The translations under genes were made by a program, and so were the position numbers. From positions 62,001-126,000 of the forward strand of contig NZ_FORU01000004.1 in assembly GCF_900114085.1 (NCBI RefSeq): a stretch of 64,000 bases of DNA. The letters are read 5' to 3'. The stretch's first letter is position 1; every line of letters begins with the position of its first letter. The stretch comes from Myroides guanonis (GTDB lineage: Bacteria > Bacteroidota > Bacteroidia > Flavobacteriales > Flavobacteriaceae). Below are positions 34,477 to 44,028 of this stretch, one piece after another. Below the pieces are notes generated by a model. The model did no database searches and had not been told where the DNA came from. It was given only the letters and a program-made list of their open reading frames with translations.

Positions 34477-36967
34477 AGTAGGTATTGTAATTAACTCCTT
34501 TGTTGATCCACTCAGTCTCTTTTTTCTCTATCAAATAATAATTAAACCAATCTAATACTTTTATGGTTAAATCTTTTTGTTCATTATTAACGGAAAGACT
34601 ATGTCCTGCGTTTTTGTAAAAAAGTGCAATTACTGACTTTTTATAACGCTGTAATGCAATATACATATGTCTCGTTTGCTCCCAATGAACATTGTAATCT
34701 TTTAGCCCCGTCCATAATAACATAGGAGTTTCAAAGTTTTGTGCAAAATGAATCGGCGAGTTGTTGTAATATTTAGAAGGATTTTTGTCAAAAGTCTCTC
34801 TTAAATCTTGTTGGGGTCCTTCAACACGATACCAATTCGGTATTCTTAGGTTATAATTGTATTCATAAGTAAAGTTGATTAAATCATGGATTCCAGCTCC
34901 GCTTATTCCTGCGGCAAATAACTTTGAATTTCCTAATATAAAGCTAGTCTCATAGCCTCCAAAGGAGGTTCCAATTAAGCCTAGTTTGGTTTTGTCAATC
35001 GAAGGTTCCATTGCTGTTATGACTTCAATGCCTTTGGTCACGCATTCCACGGCTGAAAGCCCAGGTCCCTCTTCAGAAACGTAGGTGTCGGGCATAAAAA
35101 CAAAATATCCTTCGTCGTTTTTTAAAGCTCTATTAAAGCCACTTTGATTGAATAAGCTTGGTATTTTAAATTCCGAACGTAAATAACCTAATCGCTCGTA
35201 AATCCAAGTAACCATTGGATATTTTTTAATTGAGTTGTAATCTTTAGGATACCATAAAATTCCCGACAAATCAACTCCGAATTTGTCTTTGTAATGAATC
35301 ACTTTTTGCTTTCTCCAGCTGTATAGTTCTGTTGGGACTTCAGGTTCTAAGAGTGTGCTTACTTTTTCGTTTCTATAAACTTTAACCGTCTGTGGTAAAT
35401 TGTAGTTTTCTTCCGTCCAAACGACTGTTTTTCGATCTTTGGATACTCCATTGTTCAAATATTGAGTATTGAGTTTGTTTTCGGATGAGTCAACTAGTTT
35501 CGTGATTTTGTTTTTAAACAAACTGTAATAGGAGGTCTTGTAATCTTCAATATGTGAAGAAAATATAAAGGGATTATTAGAGACTACAAAAGTGCTGTTG
35601 GGTTTTCTAATGGTATTTACAAACCTAAAGCGGTTTTTTTCCTTGAAGTTGGTAATTGCTTTTGTTTGTTGATTTTCTAGGTTGTAGGCTAAAATATTTT
35701 GTCCATCCTGATAGAAAATAGATTTAGAATCCTCCGTCCAAAATGGAGTGGAGCGTGTATCGGTATGTGGAATGATAGTTCTTTTGTGACTTTCAAAATC
35801 ATAAACCTCCCAAATATCTTTATTTGGATAGAGAAGAAACTTGCCGTTTGGTGCTTTGTTATAAAGACTTTGGAAGTTAACAGCTGTAGCCAAATCCCCT
35901 TTTTCTTGCATTGTTTTTAGATCCAAGATTCGATAGCGTACGTTTTCAAATACTTGTGAATAGTCTTGCAGCTCTAAGGGGTCATAAACCAATAGGTAAT
36001 TAGGGATTCCAATGTTTAAATATTCATATTTGTAACTTCGTGGAAGTTCTTTTAGTTTGTCAGTGGATTGATTGTAAATAAAGGCTTTTAAATCTCCTTC
36101 TTTCTTTTCCAATACTTTGTATTTCAATTGTCGGTCGTTTCCATTCCATATATCCAAATAATCTTTGGTGGGGTCTTTTGTAGCATGGTCGATTCTATAA
36201 GAGATATAGAAATCGTCATTTGTAAAAAAGCTAATTTGAACTTCTGAGATAGAGGCATTTGCTTTGGGTAGTTCAATGAATCTAGAAACTCCTTTTTTAG
36301 CATCTATATAGAGAATATCTTTTTCTTTAAGTGATAGAGCAATAGCATTTTCTTGGGAATTCCATTCTAGTTGGTAAGGCAAAGTTTCTGTTATATCTAC
36401 TAATTGCTTTTCCTCTAAGGTTTTTAAATCTAATTGAAAAAGAATTGTATTTCCTTCTTTTTGATAAAGTAGACGTGTTTTGGCGGGGTTGAGGTGATAT
36501 TTAGAAATTCCCTTTTTGCACCAAATGATTTGAGAGCCTTTCTTCGAATATTTTTTTAAAACCAATTCGTTTTGCTCTGTGATATAACAAAGCGTTTGAT
36601 TGTCTTCTATCCAATCTTGTTGCTTTAAAACTCCTAAAGAATTTTGCTTCTCAGAAGTAAGATTCACTTCAACGGTTTCTAACTCCTTTTTTCCAATCAG
36701 AAAATCGTTATTAGTAAATTGAGTCAGGCCAATAGCCGTGACTTCCACTTTTTGTTTAGTGTCTGTGTGTACCGCATAAGCTTTGTTATGGTTTAAATTG
36801 TTTGGATAAATTTGATAAACAAACGTCCAATTACCATTGGGAGCAATAGCATCTACATGCCAATAGTTCCATCTCGGGTCAATTGAAATACTATCTCTTT
36901 GAACAGCCAACGAGATAGTGGAACAACAAAATGAAAGTAGTAGAAAAACGAGTTTTTTAATACCCAT
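34475..36967 (-). CDS. exported S9 family (prolyl oligopeptidase type) peptidase
   Basis: 830 aa. A signal peptide (MGIKKLVFLLLSFCCSTISLA) is followed by a beta-propeller-like half (about 30-560). The C-terminal alpha/beta hydrolase domain has the nucleophile elbow GTSFGG near residue 665, the Asp in GLKDYNVHW near 758 and the His in NAGHSLS near 788. So the Ser-Asp-His triad is complete. Family members cleave short peptides, often N-terminal dipeptides or acyl-amino acids. Its start overlaps the end of the SusD gene by 11 bp, making it the third gene of the operon; it probably trims peptides taken up or bound by SusCD. Confidence 0.92.
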   Translation of the reverse strand: MGIKKLVFLLLSFCCSTISLAVQRDSISIDPRWNYWHVDAIAPNGNWTFVYQIYPNNLNHNKAYAVHTDTKQKVEVTAIGLTQFTNNDFLIGKKELETVEVNLTSEKQNSLGVLKQQDWIEDNQTLCYITEQNELVLKKYSKKGSQIIWCKKGISKYHLNPAKTRLLYQKEGNTILFQLDLKTLEEKQLVDITETLPYQLEWNSQENAIALSLKEKDILYIDAKKGVSRFIELPKANASISEVQISFFTNDDFYISYRIDHATKDPTKDYLDIWNGNDRQLKYKVLEKKEGDLKAFIYNQSTDKLKELPRSYKYEYLNIGIPNYLLVYDPLELQDYSQVFENVRYRILDLKTMQEKGDLATAVNFQSLYNKAPNGKFLLYPNKDIWEVYDFESHKRTIIPHTDTRSTPFWTEDSKSIFYQDGQNILAYNLENQQTKAITNFKEKNRFRFVNTIRKPNSTFVVSNNPFIFSSHIEDYKTSYYSLFKNKITKLVDSSENKLNTQYLNNGVSKDRKTVVWTEENYNLPQTVKVYRNEKVSTLLEPEVPTELYSWRKQKVIHYKDKFGVDLSGILWYPKDYNSIKKYPMVTWIYERLGYLRSEFKIPSLFNQSGFNRALKNDEGYFVFMPDTYVSEEGPGLSAVECVTKGIEVITAMEPSIDKTKLGLIGTSFGGYETSFILGNSKLFAAGISGAGIHDLINFTYEYNYNLRIPNWYRVEGPQQDLRETFDKNPSKYYNNSPIHFAQNFETPMLLWTGLKDYNVHWEQTRHMYIALQRYKKSVIALFYKNAGHSLSVNNEQKDLTIKVLDWFNYYLIEKKETEWINKGVNYNTY

Positions 36968-38333
36968 GATTCTGTGGTTTTAGGTTTTCATTCATCAAAA
37001 TTTCTGATTCTGGAATCGGTAGTAAAGCGTGTTTGGCTTCCCAATTGAGTTTCGCTGTTTCTAGAATTTGTAATCTATTATTTCGTTTTAAATCCCAAAA
37101 GCGATGTCCACCTTCGGTAAAAAACTCCCGTTGGTATTCGTCTAAAAGCTCTGCAATAAAATCAGTTTTACTTAAAGTGTTAGGAAGTGGGGTTAGTCCT
37201 CTTTTTGTTCTAATTTCATTTAATACATCCACCGCCTCGCTCACCTTTTCTTGATAGGTGAGGGCTTCCGCTTTTATAAAGTAAGCCTCTTCTAGTCGAA
37301 AGCGAATGGAGAATTCATCGGTGTTGTAGCTTTTATTTTTATACTTATAGGCATACCAATAAGAATTTATACCATCTGTGATTTTTCTACTCCAATGCTG
37401 TAGTCGTAAATCTTCAGGTACAAAAGAACTTGTTAGGTTAAAGGATAAAGCCACATTGGTAGGAGGTAAGGACTCGATTATATAAGTGTCCGCTTCATAG
37501 CTGTAAGTAATGTATTCGGCTATGTAAGAAGGGCTCATTTGCCATAGCGTAGAACGAGCATTCTTTTTAAATACCTTATCTAGATCTGTTTCCAAAGCAT
37601 AAAGCGGATTGTCCAACACATTTTGAGCATAGGTTTCTGCTAAATCATAGCGCTTTTTCAACAAATAGTTTTTTGCTAGAACCAGTTCTACAACTGCTTT
37701 GTTAGGGTAAATTCGATCGGAATGACGGTAGTTGTTTTCCAAGAGATCTAAAGCGACTTTTAAATCTTTTTCCACCAAGTCTAACACTTGTAAGTACGGT
37801 ATTTTAGCAATCCTACTATTGACTTTATAATCGGTGGTGGTGATATAAGGTAGGTCACCATAGAGTTGACACAAATAATGATAGTATAAAGCTCTTAAAA
37901 AATAAGCTTCCCCTAAATAGGCATTTTTAGTATTTTCTTCAATAGCAGTGGAAGCGATCACACCTTCTATAAAAGCATTGATTTGATAAAGGTTGGTGTA
38001 GGATTCATCCCAATATTTATGGGTGGGGGAAGAGGAAGCGTTTATGCTATTTAGATAAATATAATCATTTTGTTGAAAAGATTCCAATTCATCAGTGTAT
38101 TTTCCAAGATCGTAACTCAAACCAGAACCTCCATAAAACAGAGGAGTTTCTCTGAGGTTGGAATATAAATTGGAAAGCGCCAATTTAGTAGAGTAAGGAT
38201 CGGAGTACACATCTTCGGTGTTGAGCTGATTGTTGGGTAGATCGATATCCACCAATTCTTCACAGGCTGTTAGGCTTAGGCATAGGATTCCTATACCTAG
38301 GCCTTTCTTTAGGATTAGGTGTATGGTTTTCAT
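36957..38333 (-). CDS. SusD/RagB-type surface lipoprotein
   Basis: 458 aa with lipobox LTAC at about residues 20-23. SusD marks are YWDESYTNLYQINAFIEG, YLGEAYFLRALYYHYLCQLYGDLPY and a C-terminal RFRLEEAYFIKAEALTYQ, RGLTPLP and EGGHRFWDLKRN. It binds substrate at the cell surface with the SusC at 38348-41344. The gap to SusC is 14 bp and the next gene overlaps it, so this is a tight three-gene operon. It is shorter than the other SusD in the window (591 aa), fitting a different, probably peptide, cargo. Confidence 0.93.
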   Translation of the reverse strand: MKTIHLILKKGLGIGILCLSLTACEELVDIDLPNNQLNTEDVYSDPYSTKLALSNLYSNLRETPLFYGGSGLSYDLGKYTDELESFQQNDYIYLNSINASSSPTHKYWDESYTNLYQINAFIEGVIASTAIEENTKNAYLGEAYFLRALYYHYLCQLYGDLPYITTTDYKVNSRIAKIPYLQVLDLVEKDLKVALDLLENNYRHSDRIYPNKAVVELVLAKNYLLKKRYDLAETYAQNVLDNPLYALETDLDKVFKKNARSTLWQMSPSYIAEYITYSYEADTYIIESLPPTNVALSFNLTSSFVPEDLRLQHWSRKITDGINSYWYAYKYKNKSYNTDEFSIRFRLEEAYFIKAEALTYQEKVSEAVDVLNEIRTKRGLTPLPNTLSKTDFIAELLDEYQREFFTEGGHRFWDLKRNNRLQILETAKLNWEAKHALLPIPESEILMNENLKPQNHGY

Positions 38334-38347
38334 TATAATATTATTTT

Positions 38348-41344
38348 TTAGAAAGTGAGTTGAGCACCAAAGGAAATAGCGCGAAGAGGAGGTAGGTTGC
38401 CTATATTCGTAAACTCGGGGTCGATACCGTAATAGTTAGTCCAAGTCCATAGATTCTGTGCTTGAACGTATAAACGAATCATTTCTACCCCTAGTTTAGG
38501 AAATGAATACTGATAGGCAAGGGACAGGTTTTTGAAGCGAATAAAAGACGCATCGCTAATGGCTCGATTGCTTTCCCACATAGTGGTAATTTGCTCGAAT
38601 GCATTTGAATTACTTGTAGTAGCTGCTGTATAATTTCCGTTTGGAGTGGTAGGTGTCCAACGATTGATGGCTTCTACTGGATAATTGGAAGATAGTAACC
38701 CCGGAACTGTCATCACTTTGTCGTAATTGTAATTCGTTTGTTTTACGAATTGAAACAAAAAGTCTAAACTAAAGTTTTTATAAGAAATAGTGTTTTGAAG
38801 CCCTCCATGAAATTTCATTTCTACTTCTTTAAAAACTTTTTTGTCAGAAGCGTTGATCAGATTGTTTTGATCGTAATCTGTGAATTTATAAAGCCCTGAG
38901 TTTGGATCGATTCCTTCGTAATTATAAACGCCAACTATATTGATACTCTTTCCAATAACGTATCTGTTCTTGTAAGTAGATTCTTCAAGTCCAGGAAAGG
39001 AGGTAAGTTTGTTTTCAGGAAGGGAGATATTAAAATTAGTGGTCCAATTCCAGTTTGCCTTTTGAAGATTAGAAGTGTTTAGAGTAAACTCCCAACCCCT
39101 GTTTTGAACTGTAGCTCCAAAATTGTCGGTTACCGAAGGAAACCCTGTAATTTTAGGAAGTTGTATGGCAATAAGCTGATTGGAAGAACGGTTTTGATAC
39201 CATGCCACGCTAGCATTGACTCTATCTTTAAACAAACCGAACTCCAAAGCAGCTTCTAGTTTGGTGGTTTTTTCCCAACTATAGTTGGGGTTATAGAGAC
39301 GAGAAGGGTATAAGCCCGCTAATCCATCATAGAGTGCAGTTGTAGCTGTGTAAGTGTCCAAATACATATAATCCCCTACATTGTCAGAACCCGTAGTTCC
39401 ATAACTACCTCTCAACTTACCAAAATTCAACCATGACAAGTTTTTAGCAAAAGACTCTTTAGAGAAAATCCAAGCTACACCTACCGCACCAAAATTTCCG
39501 AATTTGTTATTCTCTCCAAAACGACTCGAACCGTCTCGTCTCCCTGTAATGTTTAGAATATATTTGTCATTATAGGCATAGTTCAAACGCACAAAGAGCG
39601 CAGCATATTTGTATTGACTACTTCCAATTTTGTTGATGGTCTTTGTCTTTGCCAAGCCTATATTCGTTATAAAAGCATTGGAGCTAAAGTTAGAACCCGT
39701 AATGCTAGAAATATTTGAATGGTTGGATTGAACAGTACCCCCAACCAAGGCTTTCAAAGCATGCACTCCCCATTTTTTCTCCCAATGGAGCTGAGGTTCT
39801 ATGATAAAAGAGTTAGAATTATTGCTAGCTTCTTGGGATTTTGAACGTTCACTCGTGAAATTTGCAATAGGGTTATAGATTGTATGTGGAGTTAATACCC
39901 GTTCCTCTAAGTTATTGGTGGTTATACCTGCGTTGAGTTTAAAACTCGTTGAAGGTGCAATTTTATAAGCTATTTGTGTGTTGAGCACCAACATTCTAGC
40001 TTCACTATCATAGGTTTTTTTCAATTGAGCAAGTGGATTTTCAAAGGTTCCATTCTGCCAGTTTAAACTACCATCTGCTTGATATAAAGAAGGAGCATTA
40101 GGAGGTAAAAATAAAGAAGGGGTGGTTAAATCCGCAGATGGTAAATCGTTGGTTGATACCGAATAATTAGTTGCCACATTAATGTTCCATTTATCGTCTT
40201 TGGAACGGTGATTTAAGTTAATTAAAGCCGAGTTTCTAACGAAACCTTTACCCGATTGTGGGAAAACCGTACCGTTCTCACCATGCGCTAGATTCACGTT
40301 AAATCGAGTAAAATCATTACCACCCGAAACTCCTAAGGAAAGATCTTTGCTGATTGCCGTTCCACCAATCAATTCTTTTTGCCAATCGGTGTATCGGTTT
40401 CTATCCCAAGTTCTAACCATATCGTATTCGTAAGGAGGTGGTACAGTAATTCCATCATTAGCAAAAGCCTCGTCTCTCATTTGGTTGAACTGCTGCGTAT
40501 TCATCATATTCATGAACTTGGCTACTTTTGAGAAGCTCGTTGAAGAATTAACAGTAAAACGCGTTTTTCCTGCGATTCCTTTCTTGGTGGTAATCAACAC
40601 CACGCCATTAGCACCACGAGAGCCGTAAATAGCTGTAGCATCGGCATCTTTTAGAATCTCAATAGACTCAATATCTTTGGAGTTGATGTTGTTAAGTAAA
40701 CTCATCGAATTTTTAAAAAGACCCATCGATAGTCCTGAACCATTTAGAATAGAGGTATCTGTCATAGGAACACCATCAATTATATACATAGGAAAGTTTG
40801 AGGCTGTATTAGAAGATCCCAAACTATTCCTACCTCGAATTTCTACTTTAAATCCACCACCTGCAATACCCGTGTTTTGGGTGATATGAACACCTGGCAT
40901 TCTTCCTTGCAATGCTTGCAGTGGATTTACCACAGGGCTTAATTCTAAGTCCTTAGCGGTGATTCTCGCAATACTTCCTGTCTGTTCTCTTTCCTTCACA
41001 GAGTAGTATCCAGTATTAATGGTAATCTCTTTAAGAGACTCTGTGTTTTGATTTAGTTTTATATTCATAATGGGTGAGGTAACCTCTCTTTCTTGGGAAG
41101 TGTATCCCATATATTCAAAGAGCAAACTAGCTCCTTTGGGTGCTTTTATTCTAAAAGTTCCATTACTGCCAGTAACTGTTGCGGATTGTGTTCCTTTAAT
41201 AAGAACCGTTACGCCTATAAGTGGTCCTTCGGAGTCTTCTACCTTTCCCTGCACAGTGATGATTTCCTGTGCAAAGATGGAAGTAGAGAAACAAAAGCAG
41301 ACCCACAGTAAGCCGAGATAGCCTGTGTTGTATTTGTTTTTCAT
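38348..41344 (-). CDS. SusC/RagA-type TonB-dependent outer-membrane transporter
   Basis: 998 aa from the ATG at 41344 (MKNKYNTGYLGLLWVCFC). The frame is open 18 codons further up, but that extension comes from a dispersed repeat and is rejected. A signal peptide is followed by a carboxypeptidase-regulatory-like domain (VQGKVEDSEGPLIGVTVLIKG), the plug with LQGRMPGVHITQNTG and LKDADATAIYGSRGANG, and the barrel ending in SFGAQLTF. It is the first gene of the operon with SusD and the S9 peptidase. Together they look like a peptide uptake system similar in plan to RagAB (inference). Confidence 0.95.
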   Translation of the reverse strand: MKNKYNTGYLGLLWVCFCFSTSIFAQEIITVQGKVEDSEGPLIGVTVLIKGTQSATVTGSNGTFRIKAPKGASLLFEYMGYTSQEREVTSPIMNIKLNQNTESLKEITINTGYYSVKEREQTGSIARITAKDLELSPVVNPLQALQGRMPGVHITQNTGIAGGGFKVEIRGRNSLGSSNTASNFPMYIIDGVPMTDTSILNGSGLSMGLFKNSMSLLNNINSKDIESIEILKDADATAIYGSRGANGVVLITTKKGIAGKTRFTVNSSTSFSKVAKFMNMMNTQQFNQMRDEAFANDGITVPPPYEYDMVRTWDRNRYTDWQKELIGGTAISKDLSLGVSGGNDFTRFNVNLAHGENGTVFPQSGKGFVRNSALINLNHRSKDDKWNINVATNYSVSTNDLPSADLTTPSLFLPPNAPSLYQADGSLNWQNGTFENPLAQLKKTYDSEARMLVLNTQIAYKIAPSTSFKLNAGITTNNLEERVLTPHTIYNPIANFTSERSKSQEASNNSNSFIIEPQLHWEKKWGVHALKALVGGTVQSNHSNISSITGSNFSSNAFITNIGLAKTKTINKIGSSQYKYAALFVRLNYAYNDKYILNITGRRDGSSRFGENNKFGNFGAVGVAWIFSKESFAKNLSWLNFGKLRGSYGTTGSDNVGDYMYLDTYTATTALYDGLAGLYPSRLYNPNYSWEKTTKLEAALEFGLFKDRVNASVAWYQNRSSNQLIAIQLPKITGFPSVTDNFGATVQNRGWEFTLNTSNLQKANWNWTTNFNISLPENKLTSFPGLEESTYKNRYVIGKSINIVGVYNYEGIDPNSGLYKFTDYDQNNLINASDKKVFKEVEMKFHGGLQNTISYKNFSLDFLFQFVKQTNYNYDKVMTVPGLLSSNYPVEAINRWTPTTPNGNYTAATTSNSNAFEQITTMWESNRAISDASFIRFKNLSLAYQYSFPKLGVEMIRLYVQAQNLWTWTNYYGIDPEFTNIGNLPPLRAISFGAQLTF

Positions 41345-41497
41345 AATTATAAATGTTGATTGGTTGATGCGCGAATGCGTAAATTTGTTGATTTGCAAAG
41401 GAGCGAAGAGGCAGGGCCGAGCGTAAAGTTTTAGTCTAGTAGACTAAAATAGCGATGGAGCCAGCAGGCGTGCTGGAGTAAGAAGCAAAGAAGTTAA
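41345..41497 (+). repeat. leader, short octamers and R1 type A
   Basis: A leader-like stretch (GCGCGAATGCGTAAATTTG) at about 41369, a few octamers, and R1 at 41411-41481 (GGGCCGAGCGTAAAG, type A palindrome, CCAGCAGGCGTGCTGG). It is inserted between the SusC gene and the gene before it, although they face the same way. Confidence 0.8.
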
Positions 41498-41565
41498 GCT
41501 CTGATTACTTTTCTCATTCCCCTATTTTCTATCTACTGTCTCCTAATTTCCGTCCCCTATTCAAG

Positions 41566-42258
41566 CTATTTAAAAGGATTAACTCTCATCATTTTCACAT
41601 TGATAACAGTATCCTTCGTAGCAGTGAATTGTTTCATTTCAAAACCTTGAGATACAATAGCAATACGACCACCTTTCAGAACGGTATATTCATATTTGCC
41701 ATCTTTAGCAGAGGTAGTATGAGCTATATTTCCAGGAACCCTTTCTCCATAGACATCAAATTGAGCTATGGTAGCATTACCAATCGGTTTACCACTTGGA
41801 TCGGTTATTTTTCCACTAATCTTGATGCGTTTGTGGATATCTATTTTCTTTTCAAAATCGGTTAGTTCATTGGCTGGATAAGCAGGGGGATTAGTTCTTT
41901 TGCTAAGTCTAAAAAACAAGTCTTTAGTTTGATTCTCGTTGATATTGCGAATGGTTGTTGGCATATATCTATTAAATCCATCTTGGATAACTATTGTTCC
42001 TCCTTTGTTTATGGTGAATTTATAAGACCCATCTTTCTCTACAAAAGTGTGTCTGTTAGTTCCTATATTATCTCCATCTGCCCAATAATCAGCTACTCCT
42101 TTTTCGGCTATAGTTATGATTCCTATTGGTGGTTTACCCGTGTCTTTAACGGTTATTTTTCCTGTTATAGTTACTGTTTCTTTTTTCTGAGCATAGATTG
42201 CTCCACTTATGATTACTAGAATTAGTATCATACTGTTTTTTAAATTTCTAAATGTCAT
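41566..42258 (-). CDS. exported carboxypeptidase-regulatory-like protein
   Basis: 230 aa. A signal peptide (SMILILVIISGAIYAQ) is followed by two related beta-sandwich segments: VTITGKITVKDTGKPPIGI near residue 30 and IKISGKITDPSGKPIGNATI near 147. Each ends with DGxYxxTxxKGG-I-x-I (GSYKFTINKGGTIVI, GKYEYTVLKGGRIAI). These are carboxypeptidase-regulatory-like repeats, as on TonB-dependent transporters, but here without a barrel. It precedes the SusC-SusD-S9 operon, separated by a repeat block. Probably a periplasmic or surface accessory protein. Confidence 0.8.
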   Translation of the reverse strand: MTFRNLKNSMILILVIISGAIYAQKKETVTITGKITVKDTGKPPIGIITIAEKGVADYWADGDNIGTNRHTFVEKDGSYKFTINKGGTIVIQDGFNRYMPTTIRNINENQTKDLFFRLSKRTNPPAYPANELTDFEKKIDIHKRIKISGKITDPSGKPIGNATIAQFDVYGERVPGNIAHTTSAKDGKYEYTVLKGGRIAIVSQGFEMKQFTATKDTVINVKMMRVNPFK

Positions 42259-42329
42259 ATTGATTGTATTTTTTTAAATAGCTAAAAAGCAAAGGAGCTA
42301 AGAATGGTTGATTTCTTTGTAATGTTGAT

Positions 42330-42471
42330 TTGTTATACGTGAATGCACAAATTTGTGAATCTGTGAATGCGTGAATGCGCAAATTTGCGAAGAAGCAAAG
42401 GAGCAGGGTCGAGCGTAAAGTTTTAGTCTAGTAGACTAAAATAGCGACGGAGCTAGCAGGCGTGCTGGAGT
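42330..42471 (+). repeat. leader and R1 type A
   Basis: Leader-type copies (GTGAATGCGTGAATGCGC) from 42341, a single short purine stretch, then R1 at 42402-42471 with a perfect type A palindrome and GCTAGCAGGCGTGCTGG as second hairpin. Starts the 1.77-kb gene-free stretch 42259-44028. Confidence 0.8.
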
Positions 42472-42537
42472 TAGAAGCAAAGAAGCTGATATCTGATTAA
42501 TCATTATCGTCTCCTACTTTCAGTCTACTGCTCCAGT

Positions 42538-42692
42538 CTCCTAATAACTGTCCACTAGACATTTCATTAACGCTCTGCCCCCTCGTCCCCTGTCTACTGT
42601 CTCCTTTTTAAAAACATAGTTCATCCTATAGCCAAACGCCAGCTGGCTCGTTCGCTATAAATGTCTACTAGACATTTCTTTAACGCTCCGCC
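42538..42692 (-). repeat. two R1 type B copies on the opposite strand
   Basis: 42625-42692 is a nearly full copy on the minus strand: GGAGCGTTAAAG, AAATGTCTA, G, TAGACATTT, then a GAGCCAGC...GGC hairpin. 42538-42583 is a partial copy (GTCCACTAGACATTTC, then TAACGCTCTG). Pyrimidine-rich text (CCCCTGTCTACTGTCTCC) beside it is the complement of the purine tracts seen elsewhere. Confidence 0.75.
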
Positions 42693-42912
42693 CTCAACAT
42701 CCCGTTGAAAGCATCGTAAATTGTAGTAGTTTTTTACTTGTAGAAATCCGTAGACAAGTTTGTAGAATTCCAATCTGAGGTTGCAAAACCTAGTTTAGTA
42801 ATACGGATTGTTGAGTTTCTCTTGCAGAAAGTGATTAACTATTTAGAATAAGCTCATTTACAAGTTCTCTTTCATAGTTGTTTGGGATTGTTTACTCGAT
42901 TCTCTACCGTCA

Positions 42913-42931
42913 TTGCGGACCTGATCCGCAA
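42913..42931. repeat. short palindrome TTGCGGA-CCTGA-TCCGCAA
   Basis: An exact 7-bp inverted repeat in the context GTCATTGCGGACCTGATCCG. Similar sequences are scattered in many bacterial genomes. A related piece, TCAATCCGCAATCTCATTG, lies near 43391. No gene is supported around it. Confidence 0.6.
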
Positions 42932-43331
42932 TCTCAACAATGAGGACTCGAGACTTAGTTAATTTATAATTTGAGTAATTGAAAGTTACTTTTATAGCTA
43001 AGAGGCTAATGAGCAAAGAAGCTAAGGGAGAATGGTGACAGTATATTAACTTTATGTCATACATACTAAGACACTTACTTACCACCGGTGTGTTTCCCAT
43101 CTTTTTCCATATAAAATCGCTCACACACCGCTAGCACTACGGCTACAACTGGCTGACACTACGCTTTAGAGTAGAGGGAGACTAGGGGTTGACTAGAGGG
43201 AGTCATAGAGTATCTATTTTTTATGATAGACATTCGATCTTGGGAGAGGTGTTTTTGTATTTCTGCATTTTCGCCTTTTCGATATCTAATATTCACATCT
43301 AGCATTCACTCTACAACAAAAGCGATTGGCA

Positions 43332-43373
43332 ATTGGCGATTAGCAATTGGCGATTAGCAATTGGAAACAGGCG
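43332..43373 (+). repeat. 14-bp tandem repeat, three units
   Basis: CGATTGGCAATTGG, CGATTAGCAATTGG, CGATTAGCAATTGG in a row inside non-coding sequence. A related fragment (GCGATTAGCCAATTG) is found near 51405. Confidence 0.75.
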
Positions 43374-43765
43374 ACTGAAAAGAGTATTGGTCAATCCGCA
43401 ATCTCATTGTCTGAACTTTGATTTAAAGGATTAAGTGATTCTTATGATTTGGAGACGAGAGTATGAAAAATACGAATATGTGTTGTGTGACTAGTTTAGA
43501 GAACAAGCCTATAGTAGAAATTGAGATATATAGATTAGAAAAAAATCATTTTAAATTTTCAGCATTCCGCAATACCAAAAGGGTAGAAGGGAGCTAATTT
43601 CGTTAAGAATATCAATCTAAGTTTTGCAAAACATTTTAAGTAGTGATTGAAAATTCTCAAAAACGCAGACATAAAGAAGCCTCGTTGTACAGTAAAATGT
43701 GAGTATTAGATTTCTAAGTATCAGACCTATTATAAAAGGTAAGGCGTGAGTACTCACATTATCCG

Positions 43766-43870
43766 TAATAGAGACACTGGTATACCAACAAACAAGATAA
43801 GTGAGGTCATGCCTAGGTCATGAGCCTTTCTACTTATCGTCTTGTTTAAAAAAGTACCAGTTTTCTATTA
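43766..43870. other. 105-nt long imperfect hairpin
   Basis: TAATAGA ... CTATTA, ACTGGTA ... GTACCAGT, AAACAAGA ... TCTTGTTT and GATAAGT ... ACTTATC are nested in order around a central CATGCCTAGGTCATG. So nearly the whole span can fold on itself. A shorter pair (AATGTGAGTA near 43697 and TACTCACATT at 43751-43760) lies just before. It ends about 160 bp upstream of the XRE gene at 44029. Structured RNA, element end or regulator site are all possible. Confidence 0.55.
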
Positions 43871-44028
43871 CAAGAGTCAAAGCAATAGCTTTAATATTTT
43901 AAAAGTATTGCAAATTACAGTTCTATCAGTAATTCTGCAACAAACATAAACAATTTAAACTATATGTGGAAATATATTACCACAAAATTTCAATAATAAT
44001 TCTACACTTTGCGGTAAAAGTAAAACAT

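Noticed and set aside
42858..43124. Minus-strand frame of 88 codons in the gene-poor stretch
   Set aside because: Includes the TTGCGGA palindrome and purine-type text; no family resemblance and no promoter.
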